Shown piece by piece: positions 53,268 through 64,000 of a stretch of DNA of 64,000 nucleotides; the stretch's first letter is position 1, and each line of letters starts with the position of its first letter. The translations under genes and the position numbers were made by a program. Source of the DNA: Amanita rubescens (Eukaryota; Basidiomycota; Agaricomycetes; Agaricales; Amanitaceae); the NCBI GenBank assembly GCA_015039365.1, contig WION01000185.1, positions 1 through 64,000 of the forward strand, given 5' to 3'. The notes beneath the pieces are model-generated. The model was not told where the DNA came from and did no database searches. It saw nothing but the letters and a program-made list of their open reading frames with translations.

Positions 53268-55326
53268 CGTAAACCCACTTTGTCAACACATGCTCTAAGC
53301 CCAATATTCTTCGTTTCGCAGCAAGGATGACAATATGGACTCATACCATTGAAGTTGGACGTGAACATAGGGTCAGAGCGGGTTCTGGTGACCTGTATAT
53401 GATGAATGACATCTTCCAACCAGAACGAGTCTATGCCACTCACTATGTCGGCTATAAGTCCCCTGTATGCAAAAATGAAGCATGGGTGAATGAATGTGCA
53501 AGCGTTGTCGGTTTATCGTCGTATCGTACAACCAAATCCGAAGCCGGAGCCAGTAGAACGTTCGCATGGAAGGCCAAGCTAAGAGAAATTAGCGATAATC
53601 ATACGACACGTATAATTCGACTTGTTGATATCGAGTCATCGCCATACACCCACTTACTTTTCTGGATTCCACTCTTGGAATGACTCAAACCCTGTAAACA
53701 GGACAATAAGGAAATGGAGAAGTGGGCGTCTGCGTGGACGCCCGCTTGAGGCCAAGGTGTCGACGGAGCTCGTCACATTGGCTTCCTTGATTTTCTGTAT
53801 TTTCCATTCGCGTGCCCACTCCTGCCACCTGGGGAGAGCCTTCGTCTCTGTAGCATTGACAAGCAAACCGTTATCTCGAAGTAATCGTGTTTACTGCGGA
53901 AAAGATCGCTTCATATCTTGTTCATTCTATGTAAACTCACCCAATACGGTTACGACGTTTTAAGTACATCGAAATCAGCGGAAGGATCGTTCATCTTGTT
54001 CCTCTTTAACAGATACAGTTAAGAACTGTGACGTCCCGACGGACTTACACCTGCTCTTATTGACGTGATAAAACTCCGCTTGTCTTATTCGTCCCTTGAA
54101 GGGATGACACGTCCGAAGTAAGGCAACGCCTTGTTCCTGGTGCAAACTCAACTTATCATCAGCAAGTACTCAATCGTACGGCCAGCGCTGCTCACCGCAA
54201 GTATAGCAGCGAATGCAAAGGCGGTATCAGAAACACTTTGTGGATGATCTTGCGGCCGCCACTACATTGAGGAAAGTACACAACAGGTACCTTCTAGTCA
54301 CACGAAAAGCACTAAACGGCGGTTCCCGCGCATCGGTTATTTATCTTAAGCACCCGTGTTTGGATCTCGGTCTATAGCCATCCTCTAAACTAAGGAACTG
54401 GTCAATTTCTGTAGGTGCGGACATTTACCGACTCACATAGTTTGACCATAGTTGAATTGCTTTCTTATCCTTAGGACTTGCTTTCTCATAGTTCTTGGCA
54501 TAGTCTTCCAATATTTCGGCCAGCTAAATCCAGCCGTCAGTGGTTTCAGCGATAGTGTTTCACCGAAACGAGAGCAACACACATCTGTCATCGATGGTGG
54601 TGGATTCGCTCTACTGCACAAAAGGTTCCTAGCATGAATAAGTGCATGAGTTCGTCGTAGAAGCGCCCCGCAGTCATCGCATTGCTTACCGCATAGGGTT
54701 TCTGCAACATAGGCAAGGAGTGCATTGTTCTGAGCAGCGCTAGCGACGCCCATCAACTTCTACTTAACATAGGATGTATAGTTGTTTGATAGAATCCTTG
54801 TGCTTTGTCCATCGTAGCTGGGGACGTGTTAAAATGAGGGGGTATAGTGGTGAATCTATCTATAACTTGAAAGGGACTGACTTTATTGCACAGAAGCCAT
54901 GCTGCCACAGCGAGGTCCGTGAAGCGCTCAACGTGTTGACGAAGTAAGCCGCGTTGTGGCCTGTCATACTATAGCCATCTTCTATCTAAAGTTTGAGGCT
55001 GTGTAGCGATTGGAGACATGGAAGCTCGAGTCACGCGTTATCCGCGTGTGGGTTTTTTTTTGGGTATATTCATACACATGGCGGTTAAGTAGTGGTTACC
55101 GTAAGGCAGGAGTGGCAGAGCGCCTAACTCATTCTTGGCGCTTAACGCATTGACGGAGCCTCAAGGCCTCTATCTAAGGTTTGATGGGCAAGGGTCGGGC
55201 TATGAAACAATCATTACAGCATCAACAACAGCCTCATGTTCAACACATGTCTGCGGCATAGCAGCGTAGTCAGTTAATAATCAAATTTTAGGGCCTCCCA
55301 TCCTCCGAATACTCTTCGCAACAAGC
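53268..55326. other. No supported gene, probable gene debris
   Basis: Several protein-like shreds occur: a plus-strand frame 53327-53683 with no known family, and a minus-strand frame 54756-54433 with Cys pairs (CGKQCDDCG). They cannot be joined into a gene. A poly-T run lies at 55050. Confidence 0.35.
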
Positions 55327-56462
55327 ATGTCAAACAATGTCACTACCGGCTACAAAGCTATCCCCTGCGTCGACGTCCCAATGGCGGTCGTTGTCTGGGT
55401 CGAGCTTGTTATGACTTGCCTACGAGGCTGGACATTGCAGAGCGCTGCGATATGGCTCGAACTTATGGGCTATCGTTTGGATAAAGCTTATCATTGCAAG
55501 CTCACCAACACTCGTAACGAACGCGACGAACACGAATTCATCATTTACGAGTTCACCAATGGGCGCAAAAACAAGCTGGAACTGCGTACAGACCGCGCCG
55601 TTGTCGAGCGCAATGGGCGTAAAGACGTTTCGCTATTGGTGAGTTCGTTCGGTATCGATGTTGGCGGGTCTCCTCTGATCACCTCCGTATCCCCAGTCAT
55701 CCCAGCCGTCGCTAACCCTTTCGCCTGCAAATGAAACGAACTCGAAGGTGTACACTCCTCTACCAGAGAAACAGCGACTTTTACCGTCCGGCTTTTGCTC
55801 CGAACCATATTTCACCATGGATATGGTTCTCCGGATCCAGGGTCACCCCGCCCACTGTCAGACACTGAAGACTATTACCTTCAGTGGCGATCGTTCGTCG
55901 TACCCTAGCCTTTGGGACGTTATGATCTTGACTCTTGTCGTACACAAGGATAGTCCCCTTCTTGGGCGCCAGTGTTACTGGTTTGCCGATACCATATTTG
56001 GCTCGCTAGAAAAGTGGGCAGCGATTCACAAGAATGGGAGAGTAGACGAAAAGGGACATACAAAGTTTGGATGGCGCCAAGCCTCGACCGGAAGATTTGG
56101 TGCTGTGACGGTTCATCGTCACAATACGGAGCACGTCGACAAGATCTGGAGAAAGTTCGAAGGGAAGAAGGAAGCTATGAACCAGCAGGCCAGTTTTTTT
56201 TATTGTTCTGTTGGCTATACTGAGAGAAGGAATTCAGAAAGAGGAGTATGAACGAGCCAGAACGGAGGAGATTGAGACGAGGAAAAGGCTTGCCGAACAA
56301 GTGGAGGTGCTCATGTTAGAACGAGCGAAGCATAAGCGAGAACGGCGGGAGAGAGAACGGCACCTGAGGAAGGAACAGAAGGAGAGAGAGCGGCGTCATC
56401 AGGAAGAGCAACGTCTGCTGAAACAAGAATTGGCGAAATTGAAGCTTATATTACAATCGTGA
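55327..56462 (+). CDS. Unnamed family member F4, three exons
   Basis: ATG 55327 (MSNNVTTGYKAIPCVDVP) starts the same architecture as F3: MAVVVWVELVMTCLRGWTLQ, GYRLDKAYHC, EHEFIIYEF, KNKLELRTDRAVVERNGRKD. An intron from GTGAGT (about 55638) to CCCCAG (about 55695) restores frame in phase 0 and gives SSQPSLTLSPANETNSK, the counterpart of F3's linker. It then continues through LKTITFSGDRSSYPSLWDVM, RQCYWFADTIFGSLEKWAAI and TVHRHNTEHVDKIWRKF. The second intron (about 56189-56240) would need a GC donor (GCCAGT) where F1 has GTAAGT. The tail is a long heptad-like coil (KRERRERERHLRKEQKERER) ending at 56462. Probably functional if the GC donor is used. Confidence 0.65.
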
Positions 56463-58023
56463 ATTGCATATGCGCAGCTTTGGTTCTACTGGCTCGTACC
56501 CATCTCGACAACTCTTACCGCACCTTACTATCTTTTTTTTTCTTTCGCGCACCTTGCTATCGTCCGCTTACTAGCTATATTAATTGCTTCTGTTACCAGC
56601 TATATTAATATCTTCTGTAGCATTAAGAATTCGAGTTAGATACATGAGTTGATACTCTGTTCATGGTTAGCTCTCATTGTTTTGCCTGACAGTTTCTAGA
56701 ACAACTTGCTGAATGCCAGTGACCTCACCACCACCTGGCAGTCATCCCATTTCCGCTCAACTTGGATAGTGCGTCGCTCATGATCATGACTGCCCCTGAT
56801 GCCGTTTGCCGATTCCTGTAGCTGCTTCCCATCCCCCGTGCTGATGAGCATCCCTCCCCCTCGCGGTACCCATGACCTTGCCCACCAAACAATAGCATGT
56901 CCACCTCCGGGAATGGTCCCGCCCATCAGGGGAACGTCATAGCGGTCGACCTACTATTGAACTTTAACTTTTGGATCAACACACTTGGAGGGCTTTCATA
57001 ACTTATGGAAATGTATTCCTAACACATCAGAAAGCTATTGAATGCCATCGAGGAGTCCCTAAGGAATGGTGGTAATGCTAACATGACGCGGTTGTTAGCA
57101 GACTCGACTCGGACCTATATATCGCTTCGTCCTTGCTTTTGAACCGTTGACGTTGCGTGTTTATACATTTTGTCAATTAGTGATATCATCAACTGCCAAA
57201 ACCTTGCATATACGCACCTCTGCTGAATATGCGCCGCTAGTAGCAATGTTGATATCATTCACACATCCTCCATTGCAGGACACCTCACCGTTGGAAAAGC
57301 CGATGTGGACCCTTCCCCGAGAGACAAGCCTCACTATTTGAATGTCATACGTCCCTGGAAAAGTATAGTATCGAACTGGATCTGCACATAGCGATATCGT
57401 GTTATCTCTCCTCAAGAATATAAGAAGGTGAATAACATTTCGGACCACAATGCACTCTACTTAAGAGCCAAATAGCCTGATTCTCCCATTACCTCTGTTG
57501 TAAACGCGAAGACGGTATACCCTATGGCCGAGATTCTAAAGTCCAGGGAAGACTACATCAACCTCGCGACGCGACTGGCTCCCAGTGCCTCGGATGCCAA
57601 GTACCTGTTAATTCTCATACCGCATATTGTTCACGGTCATTCTTTATCACATCCAGATTCGTACTACCTGTAGCAGGAACGGCGAGCGAGACGATTTGAA
57701 CTCATGTCAAACATGCCGCTGTACCCCCGTTGCTAGTTACTAAGTTATTTTTAGCCTAGCTATATTTGTGTACATTATATTTATAGCACTGCCACCATCA
57801 CACGCGAAGTTTATTCTAATCTCGGAGACCCGGGAAAGTCTGTCGGGTGATATAGGAAAGAACAAGTTTTCTATCATAATCATCACTTGCAATGCCACGA
57901 ACTTGTCCTGATTTCTGACGAATATACGCAGACTTAGAACTGACCTATTGCTTTAGTATCTATTAGTAGTGCTATAGGCTAATAGACTACACATTATCGT
58001 GCACCATATGATAGGTAATGGGC
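56463..58023. other. No supported gene
   Basis: Two minus-strand frames are protein-like but isolated: 57448-57173 (YTFPGTYDIQIVRLVSRGRV, with a Cys-x4-Cys) and 56926-56696 (ERKWDDCQVVVRS). They might be exons of one small gene, but I could not connect them. Confidence 0.35.
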
Positions 58024-60440
58024 TCAAACAGAGTTATCAATCATTGATTCGTCAGTATCGCATCTTTTGCAAATGTCACCAGCATCTTCTGAGCTTTTAT
58101 TGGGCGCCACCCAAGTCGTCCCCTCTACGCTTTCTACACAAGGAGATTCGTCGACTTCTTCGAACTTGTTTGCCACGCCAGGAACAGGGAATGCAAGATT
58201 GAGGAGAAAGTAGATGATAGAAGAAACCCCAAAACCAGTGAAAAATGATAGTTGATAGATGCGCGTCGCTGCCAGCGGAACGTGTCGTCCGGCTTACAAG
58301 ATTTGATCTTAGCGAGGAATTTGGTCTGGGAAACATGAAGACGTACTAGCTCCAGCGAACCCAACAACATTGATGAGGATACCAGCAATATACGCAGCAT
58401 AAGCACTGAACAAATAATAAGCGATGTGCTTTAAGAACATGATGTACTTACCGAAGATTGACACCGTACGTGTACCAATACCAGCCATCTTTCTTGGTGT
58501 CATACAAGTCGGCTATGCGGAAGTGGCCTTTCCTAATGAAATAGTATTCTGTGACCTAATCACAACGTTCAATTAGGTATCGGGATCGATCGCGTATCTG
58601 ATGACTGACCATTACACCCGCGATCGAACTCACAAACACGGAATAGGCATTCAGATAATTGATAAACACGTTGCTGCTTTTCACGAGGTTCCATGGCAGT
58701 ATACAAATCCCCACGATAGCTGCAATGTAACCGCCGCGTCTAATATTCTGGAGATTATTCAATACTGGCATACAATAAATCGATTCAAACCAACGTACGA
58801 TGTAAAGGGGCATCAGAGAAGTCAAGTCACAGCCCGCACTAATAGAATTTGCTGATATGTTTAACCTTAATAGTGGAAACGGTCAGAAGAACCTTGCATA
58901 AACGAGATGGGCTTACCCAATCTAAAAAAATGCTTTCATTCAGTTGAGATCGAGGTTATGATGTTGAACGCACCTGTGCGATTATGAATGATGCGGAGAT
59001 GAACCAAACCTAGACAACGTATCCGTAATTAGATCAAAGCTCGCAGGACAATTGAGCTTTATCATACGCACCCCGAATCTCGTTGCGTGAGATGGCTCTC
59101 CATCTAAAAATCTATCCAACAAAGCCATAGGAGACCATATGGCCTCGCCGTAGATCACCACAGCTTGACGAGCTAACCACGAGACCCAAAAAGCTAACAA
59201 GAGAGAACGTAATCGGCACGGAGAATAGTTGAGGGAAAAGTGCAGCAGATGGCGTTGTTGCACGAGAAGAAAAATCCGTAGCATTCCTGTCACCATATTA
59301 GTTTATACAATTTCGTACGATGTCATGATGTATGAGCACCTACATAATAAGGGTCGACCAAGTGCTTATGCATGTCGTGATACTAACAACCATTGCCCAT
59401 CCCAAATCGGACCCGTGGATAGTGGCTGGTTGAGAAAGGATGGGGCCTATCCCTTTGGCCTTGACGATGCACCAAACGAACAGGACGATACCGGCTGTTG
59501 GAGCAATAACTTGCTTTGATCGTGAAGAGATGACGACTGGTAAAATTCGGAATTGAGTATCCAGACGACGGAGGAGCATCGGTGGCGAGGCCACATACAT
59601 TTGATGTATAGGAAACCAAATGAAAGGGAGAGAAATTAACCAGAAGAGGAAGAAGCACATAAAATCCCGCGTCGTAGTACCTGACGAGACAGGTAGATGA
59701 TTCGCTATTCATTCCAGTGAATGGACTCGTAAAGGGTCAATGTGAGGAACCGACGTACGTATATTATTGATGCTTGGCCAAATTGATCTAAGCATTACCT
59801 TGACGCAATCGCCTCCGACGCTGATTTGTACTCCGTACCAAATGCTAATTACATGTTAACGGACGGCTATGTTCACATCGGTTAGAAATTTCACGCACCA
59901 CGCCATAGCACCGCGATTGAAGGTACACCACAAGCCTCCGAACAAGCCAAAACTGGAACGAACAACCACAGGAAACGGGATATGGAATACAGCTCCTGGA
60001 CGAGCGTTCAGCGTGACGAATATTCCGACGACGCTGTAGCCAATCCACACGCTTATCCAAGCCTGCCACCATGACAGGCCAAATTGAATCATCGACGAAG
60101 CAAGCATCCACCTATTCAATCAGGTCGAATGAGTCTCCTAGTACGATTATGATCGATGGACACGACATACGTATTTATGTTGAAACTGTCTGCTATCCAT
60201 CTGAGGAACGGTTATAAAGCGATTGCAGTGGTGCCCAGTTTTACCACTCACAGGTATATGAAATTCTTCCCTGCCCACCTGCGCTTCTCGGGAGGCACTG
60301 GGGCCAAGTCTTCATTCTGACGAAGGACCGACGCTGGTTAGACAATATAGATGCAAATCAGCAGTACATACACTTAAGAATTGTTGAGCGAATGTCAGGC
60401 CAGGAGCCCTGCTTACTTCGAGCTTCTCCAGAAACGTCAT
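58024..60440 (-). pseudogene. Full-length NCS1 permease paralogue with two frameshifts
   Basis: Exon-by-exon paralogue of the 13446-15955 permease. ATG 60440 (MTFLEKLEVSRAPGLTFAQQ), [90 protein letters not shown] and [12 protein letters not shown] are all recognisable with the same intron positions, including the 5-nt exon (ATTGG, about 58917). Stop is at 58026-58024. Two single-base lesions break the frame: an extra A near 59510 (AAAGCAAGTTATT, between FTIKA and VIAPTAG) and a lost base near 59164 (before VVIYGEAIWSP). One intron that is GC-AG in the intact gene has a normal GT donor here. Confidence 0.8.
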
Positions 60441-61182
60441 GAGTCGGTTTCCAACCTCCAGAGTGGCAGAGCTGTAACCGGTAATTTTGAGGTTCACCAA
60501 AGAACGGACGGCAGTCCGAGAGGTGGATGAATTGAAGGGGCAAAGAGGGCAGAATGCTGGCAATGTACCTATGGTTTTATTCATCCCTAAGTCGGTTCAC
60601 CCCTCTGCTCCTTATGGTTAACCCGAGAGGAAATGTGGAAATGTGAAGTGACCCTAAGGCTTGAGAAATGCTGCCGTAAGGGCACTAATACATAAACGTA
60701 TTGTTGGTTTACGTACCGTCTCGTACCAAAGAATGTATTGTGTTTCTTTGTCTACAGTTGAAAAACTTGTACGACCGTCAGTGTAAGCAAGACATCCCCC
60801 CAAGCCGTTGAGCGATCTCTAAACGCAACTAGTTCTTAATTGTGACCATGCGGTATTAATATAGATGCTTACAAAGCACCAGCGCGCGCAGGCTTCGATG
60901 ACACTGGTAACGTTGCAGGGATGTTTCAACTCTCAGATAGGATTTAGACCGTATCTTTCATGGCTCCTATTTCAATATTCCGAGTCCTGGGCGTCACTAC
61001 CGAGCCATGAACTTACTAGTATAGCATAGCATCGCCCAAAGAGCGTCGCGCACATTGCATGGATTAGTATGCATATTCTAACATCGCTGAAGCCGAAAGT
61101 AAATGACAAGAGGGCCATGCGCTCGAGACTCGTGTACATACTCGCACTTATGTAAAAAGCTGCTCCAATCAAGATCCGATCG
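60441..61182. other. No supported gene
   Basis: Upstream region of the NCS1 pseudogene; short frames only. Confidence 0.4.
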
Positions 61183-61515
61183 TCACCAGAAATTAAAGTT
61201 TATCTGTGATTTCGAAATGGGCCTTTTCCATTTTAGTTTCCGTGCCAATCGGGGAAACCGCAGAGGACGAACCCTTGCTTGTTCTGCATTTCTTGGCGGA
61301 ACCCTCTTCAGAGTCAATATGGATTCAGCGACGGGATGCATTAGAAGAGGAGCTGAGGAGGCCAAAATAAGTTGAACGCGAACATCGGGTGAGCCTAGGT
61401 TCCTGGCGGTTGGACGTGGCAAAGGTGTCGTGTGCATGGGGTAAGGGGGAATTATCGGTGGTGTTGGGAGGTCCCTCACGTTATACCACGGGGAACTAGA
61501 TGTTGGTGTATCCAT
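61183..61515 (-). CDS. Short Pro/Arg-rich hypothetical protein
   Basis: A 110-residue frame from ATG 61515 (MDTPTSSSPWYNVRDLPTPP), Pro-rich at first and then basic (LRFPRLARKLKWKRPIS). It has no recognised domain. It could be a small gene or the first exon of a larger one; support is codon texture only. Confidence 0.3.
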   Translation of the reverse strand: MDTPTSSSPWYNVRDLPTPPIIPPYPMHTTPLPRPTARNLGSPDVRVQLILASSAPLLMHPVAESILTLKRVPPRNAEQARVRPLRFPRLARKLKWKRPISKSQINFNFW

Positions 61516-61749
61516 GAGTCATGACACGTCATGACGGTTAGGGTTTTGGGATATGCTTAGCCCCAAATCCTCCATGGACGGCAATAGGCCACTTCGATCA
61601 ACGTCTTGCGTCAATCCTGACCCCACTCGAGCAAGACCGCCTCCTGATATCCCTTTTTTATTTGTAAGACAAGAGGGGAGGACGGCGGGCATTCTGGGGA
61701 AGGTGTCGATCGGACTGGCATCGCTCCCGTTGGAGAGGGTGAGGGCGTC

Positions 61750-63075
61750 ACGTCGTCATCGTCGCATTCGAGGGCTGCGCGGATTCGGTCGAGGAGAACT
61801 TGACTCTGATTTGTAGGAAGATGAGGTTGATGTTTTCGGCGGGATTACAAACGATATCGAATGGTTGTTCTCGGATTTGGGAGTCTGGATGGTCGAAGAA
61901 CCTAGTTTTGCCCAACATCCTGGGGCTTTCATAACTACTGTTTTCTCTTCCAAAGACGTCTTCGTGAAGAGATTCTTGATCGCCCAAAGCGCATCTCTCC
62001 TGCCGTGTGACAAGTAAAACAACTCATCAGCACCATGCTAAAAAAAAGAAAAAAGACCACGTCACCCACCGATCTCAAGGGAGAAAATCATTCGCGCAAT
62101 CATACACCACCGCCAGCACAGCACCTCCTCTGCTTCTGCCTCTGCACCCACTTTTACCAGTCTATCCTTATCCCTACACAACACATATCCCTGCACCACA
62201 CGATCTTCATCACCGCCACGCCCACATCCATACCTACCAAATTCGTCCTCAACGCTCCCGATTGAGCTCTCTGATACACTGACAGGTGGCGTCCCCCACG
62301 CCGTAATGTTCATGGTGAAGTAAAGATTTGGCAAAAGGAATGAGGCCAAGTTCGTCAGCCATGCAATGACAGATTTCGGGGCTTAGGAGAGAGAGAGAGA
62401 GATGGGTTAGGATGAGCGCGGATTCGCGGAGGGGAGAGAGAGATTCTGCTTCGTCTTCGCCCCATTATTCGATCGCTTCTGGGGACGTGATTTCGCTTAT
62501 AAGGGCTGCAAATGAGGATAGGCAGACAGAGATTGGTCGTCGTGGACGAGGTAGTGGAAGATGCAGCAGGCTCTTGTTCGGCGCGGGTCGTGCATTCGTC
62601 TGCGCAGATGTTGAGCATGTGGACTATGACGTGTATGTGTTTTCGCAGGAGTCGCAGAGGTAGTGTGGAGGCTGGGATGGGGCGGCAGGAGCTGCGCTGA
62701 GGAAGGGTGGTGAGTGAGTGAAATAAAGGCGGAGAGAAGGAGAGATGCGCACCAACGGGAAGCGGCGAGTTTGATTTTGGTTGGTTTGGACTTGGCGAGT
62801 TGAATGACGGTGGATAGGCCATCTGGAGAGTGTTTCACGAGTGCGAGTGCTACCGTTGGATTGCCTTGTGCCAGATTAGCGATGGCATAAAACGCAGCTT
62901 CTTGCAGCTGAGAAATTTATCAGTAAATGTAGCTTCAACACAACCCAGGCGGCACACCTTGAATTTTTTTATCAACGCGTTGCGGTTCAATGGCGATGGA
63001 TGTGGTCTGCGCAGTAGATTCGACAGGATTCCAACCAAGTTCGGTAGAATCCGGCCCTTCCGACGTGCGAAATAG
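61750..63075 (-). pseudogene. Armadillo-repeat gene resembling ARMC8/GID5 (Vid28), decaying
   Basis: Minus-strand helical-repeat segments in order: PNLVGILSNLLRRPHPSPLN (about 63030); AAFYAIANLAQGNPTVALAL and DGLSTVIQLAKSKPTKIKLA (about 62905-62770); CHCMADELGLIPFAKSLLHH and GVGDATCQCIRELNRER (about 62360-62265); RDALWAIKNLFTKTSLEEKT and DHPDSQIREQPFDIVCN (about 62000-61840). They have ARM-repeat spacing. ALWAIKNL followed by a (P)D-x-IREQ-x-DIVCN repeat resembles the ARMC8/GID5 scaffold of the GID/CTLH ubiquitin ligase. Stops and frame changes between segments (for example after ELNRER) indicate decay or missed exons. The ARM assignment is fair; the GID5 identity is tentative. Confidence 0.5.
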
Positions 63076-64000
63076 AGTATGCGCGCCAGTGGGTTATCAC
63101 CAGGACCCCGTGTACATCACTACAATGCACCCAACCAAACGAGAACGACGAAAGTTACCATTCTACCGGGGTGATGTTGGACCCTCCTGGTGATGGACTT
63201 GCGAGCGAGACGTGTGACAACTAAAAGAGCATCGCGTTTGACGCTGTCCCGCGATAGTGTCGAGTCGATTTCCGTTTTAGGTGGACAGAGCGTCACGCGT
63301 CATCTTTGTTGGCATCACTATTTCAATGGCGCCACTGATCAAGCTCAAGGCGCCTCGCTTCGCTCTTCGTGTAAGTACACCTTTCTTTGGCTCTGACAAT
63401 AACTCGAACCTTAGTCTCAATATCCTTAGCACGCTTCGTCGACAATCAAGCACTTAAGAGCTATTTACGGTGGTTAAAACCTGACCGTCCTAACCATGAA
63501 CGTGCTCTGAAATTCTCCAATTCAAAGTCTCAAAAGCACGTTCCGAAGGAGCACTTGTCATTGAATGTATTTACCGTTACCTTAAGGTAAGTAAGCTGTA
63601 CTAGTGCGGTTAGAAGACTATTGGGTATATCGCCAGAACAGTGCGACTCGAATGCGGCCTTAGGCCTCAAGAAAGCTCCAAAGAAACTATATATATGGTA
63701 ATCACTGCTGCTACGAAATGGGCTCCTATCCCGTTTTCCCATGACCAGGTTTGGGCTTATAAAACGGATTGCCCCGGGACATAGGCAGCATTCGCTTCTT
63801 GGTCCTGATGGGTCAGTATGAGGTGGCTCTGTTGGTTACATCCTTGTTCTTTATCGTTCCATTGTTCTGGCGAACCATCGTCAATTACCGAAAGGTGGTT
63901 GAGTTCCGATTTGATCATATGCATCTATTCTCATTGCTAGTCATTAGTTGAGCTCAATTCCAACCGCGGGTTCTTCTGGACTTTTCACTCCGTTTATTAC
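63076..64000. other. No supported gene
   Basis: May hold the 5' part of the armadillo-repeat gene. Short frames only; nothing further is assigned. Confidence 0.35.

Noticed and set aside
55095..55180. tRNA gene (GCAGGAGTGGCAGAGCGCC looks like a Ser/Leu tRNA 5' end)
   Set aside because: No B box, no matching acceptor stem and no anticodon arm.

Overview
This is a 64 kb piece of nuclear DNA from a filamentous fungus, most likely an agaricomycete basidiomycete. The signs are genes cut by many 40-80 nt GT-AG introns (a few GC-AG), a Ran1/Sks1-type kinase, an ALYREF-type RNA-binding protein, a Fur-type NCS1 permease and a Tad1-like LINE. The species cannot be named from the sequence alone. All exon structures were read by eye from splice signals and protein similarity.

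Layout. 1-3 kb is gene-poor DNA with degenerate direct repeats. 3-21 kb is the conserved part: a broken hypothetical gene (3-4.2 kb, -), a large Ser/Thr kinase (6.1-9.7 kb, -), a securin-like gene (11-12 kb, +), a 15-exon NCS1 permease (13.4-16 kb, +), an ALYREF/Yra1 homologue (17.2-18.1 kb, +) and a bifunctional PFK-2/FBPase-2 homologue (18.3-20.8 kb, +). 21-30 kb holds a rearranged fragment of the securin-like gene, a palindromic MITE-like element, the first member (F1) of an unnamed protein family, a P450 with a probable frameshift, and a secreted protein.

31-49 kb is dominated by three direct copies, all on the minus strand, of a gene encoding an embedded ubiquitin-like domain plus a C-terminal RING finger. 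Copy 1 is split by a full-length LINE (31808-38320) with two open ORFs, an A tail and a perfect 13-bp target-site duplication. Blocks of a structured, non-coding repeat lie at the junctions between copies (largest at 40691-42290).

49-57 kb contains four more copies of the F family (one clean gene, one probably intact gene, two decayed) and a decayed psi-producing-oxygenase (Ppo) P450 half. 58-63 kb holds a full-length but frameshifted paralogue of the NCS1 permease and a decaying armadillo-repeat gene resembling ARMC8/GID5. The right half is therefore an accessory region of tandem duplication, transposition and gene decay beside a conserved left half. Several well-conserved genes show single-base frame changes, and I cannot tell decay from assembly indels without reads.
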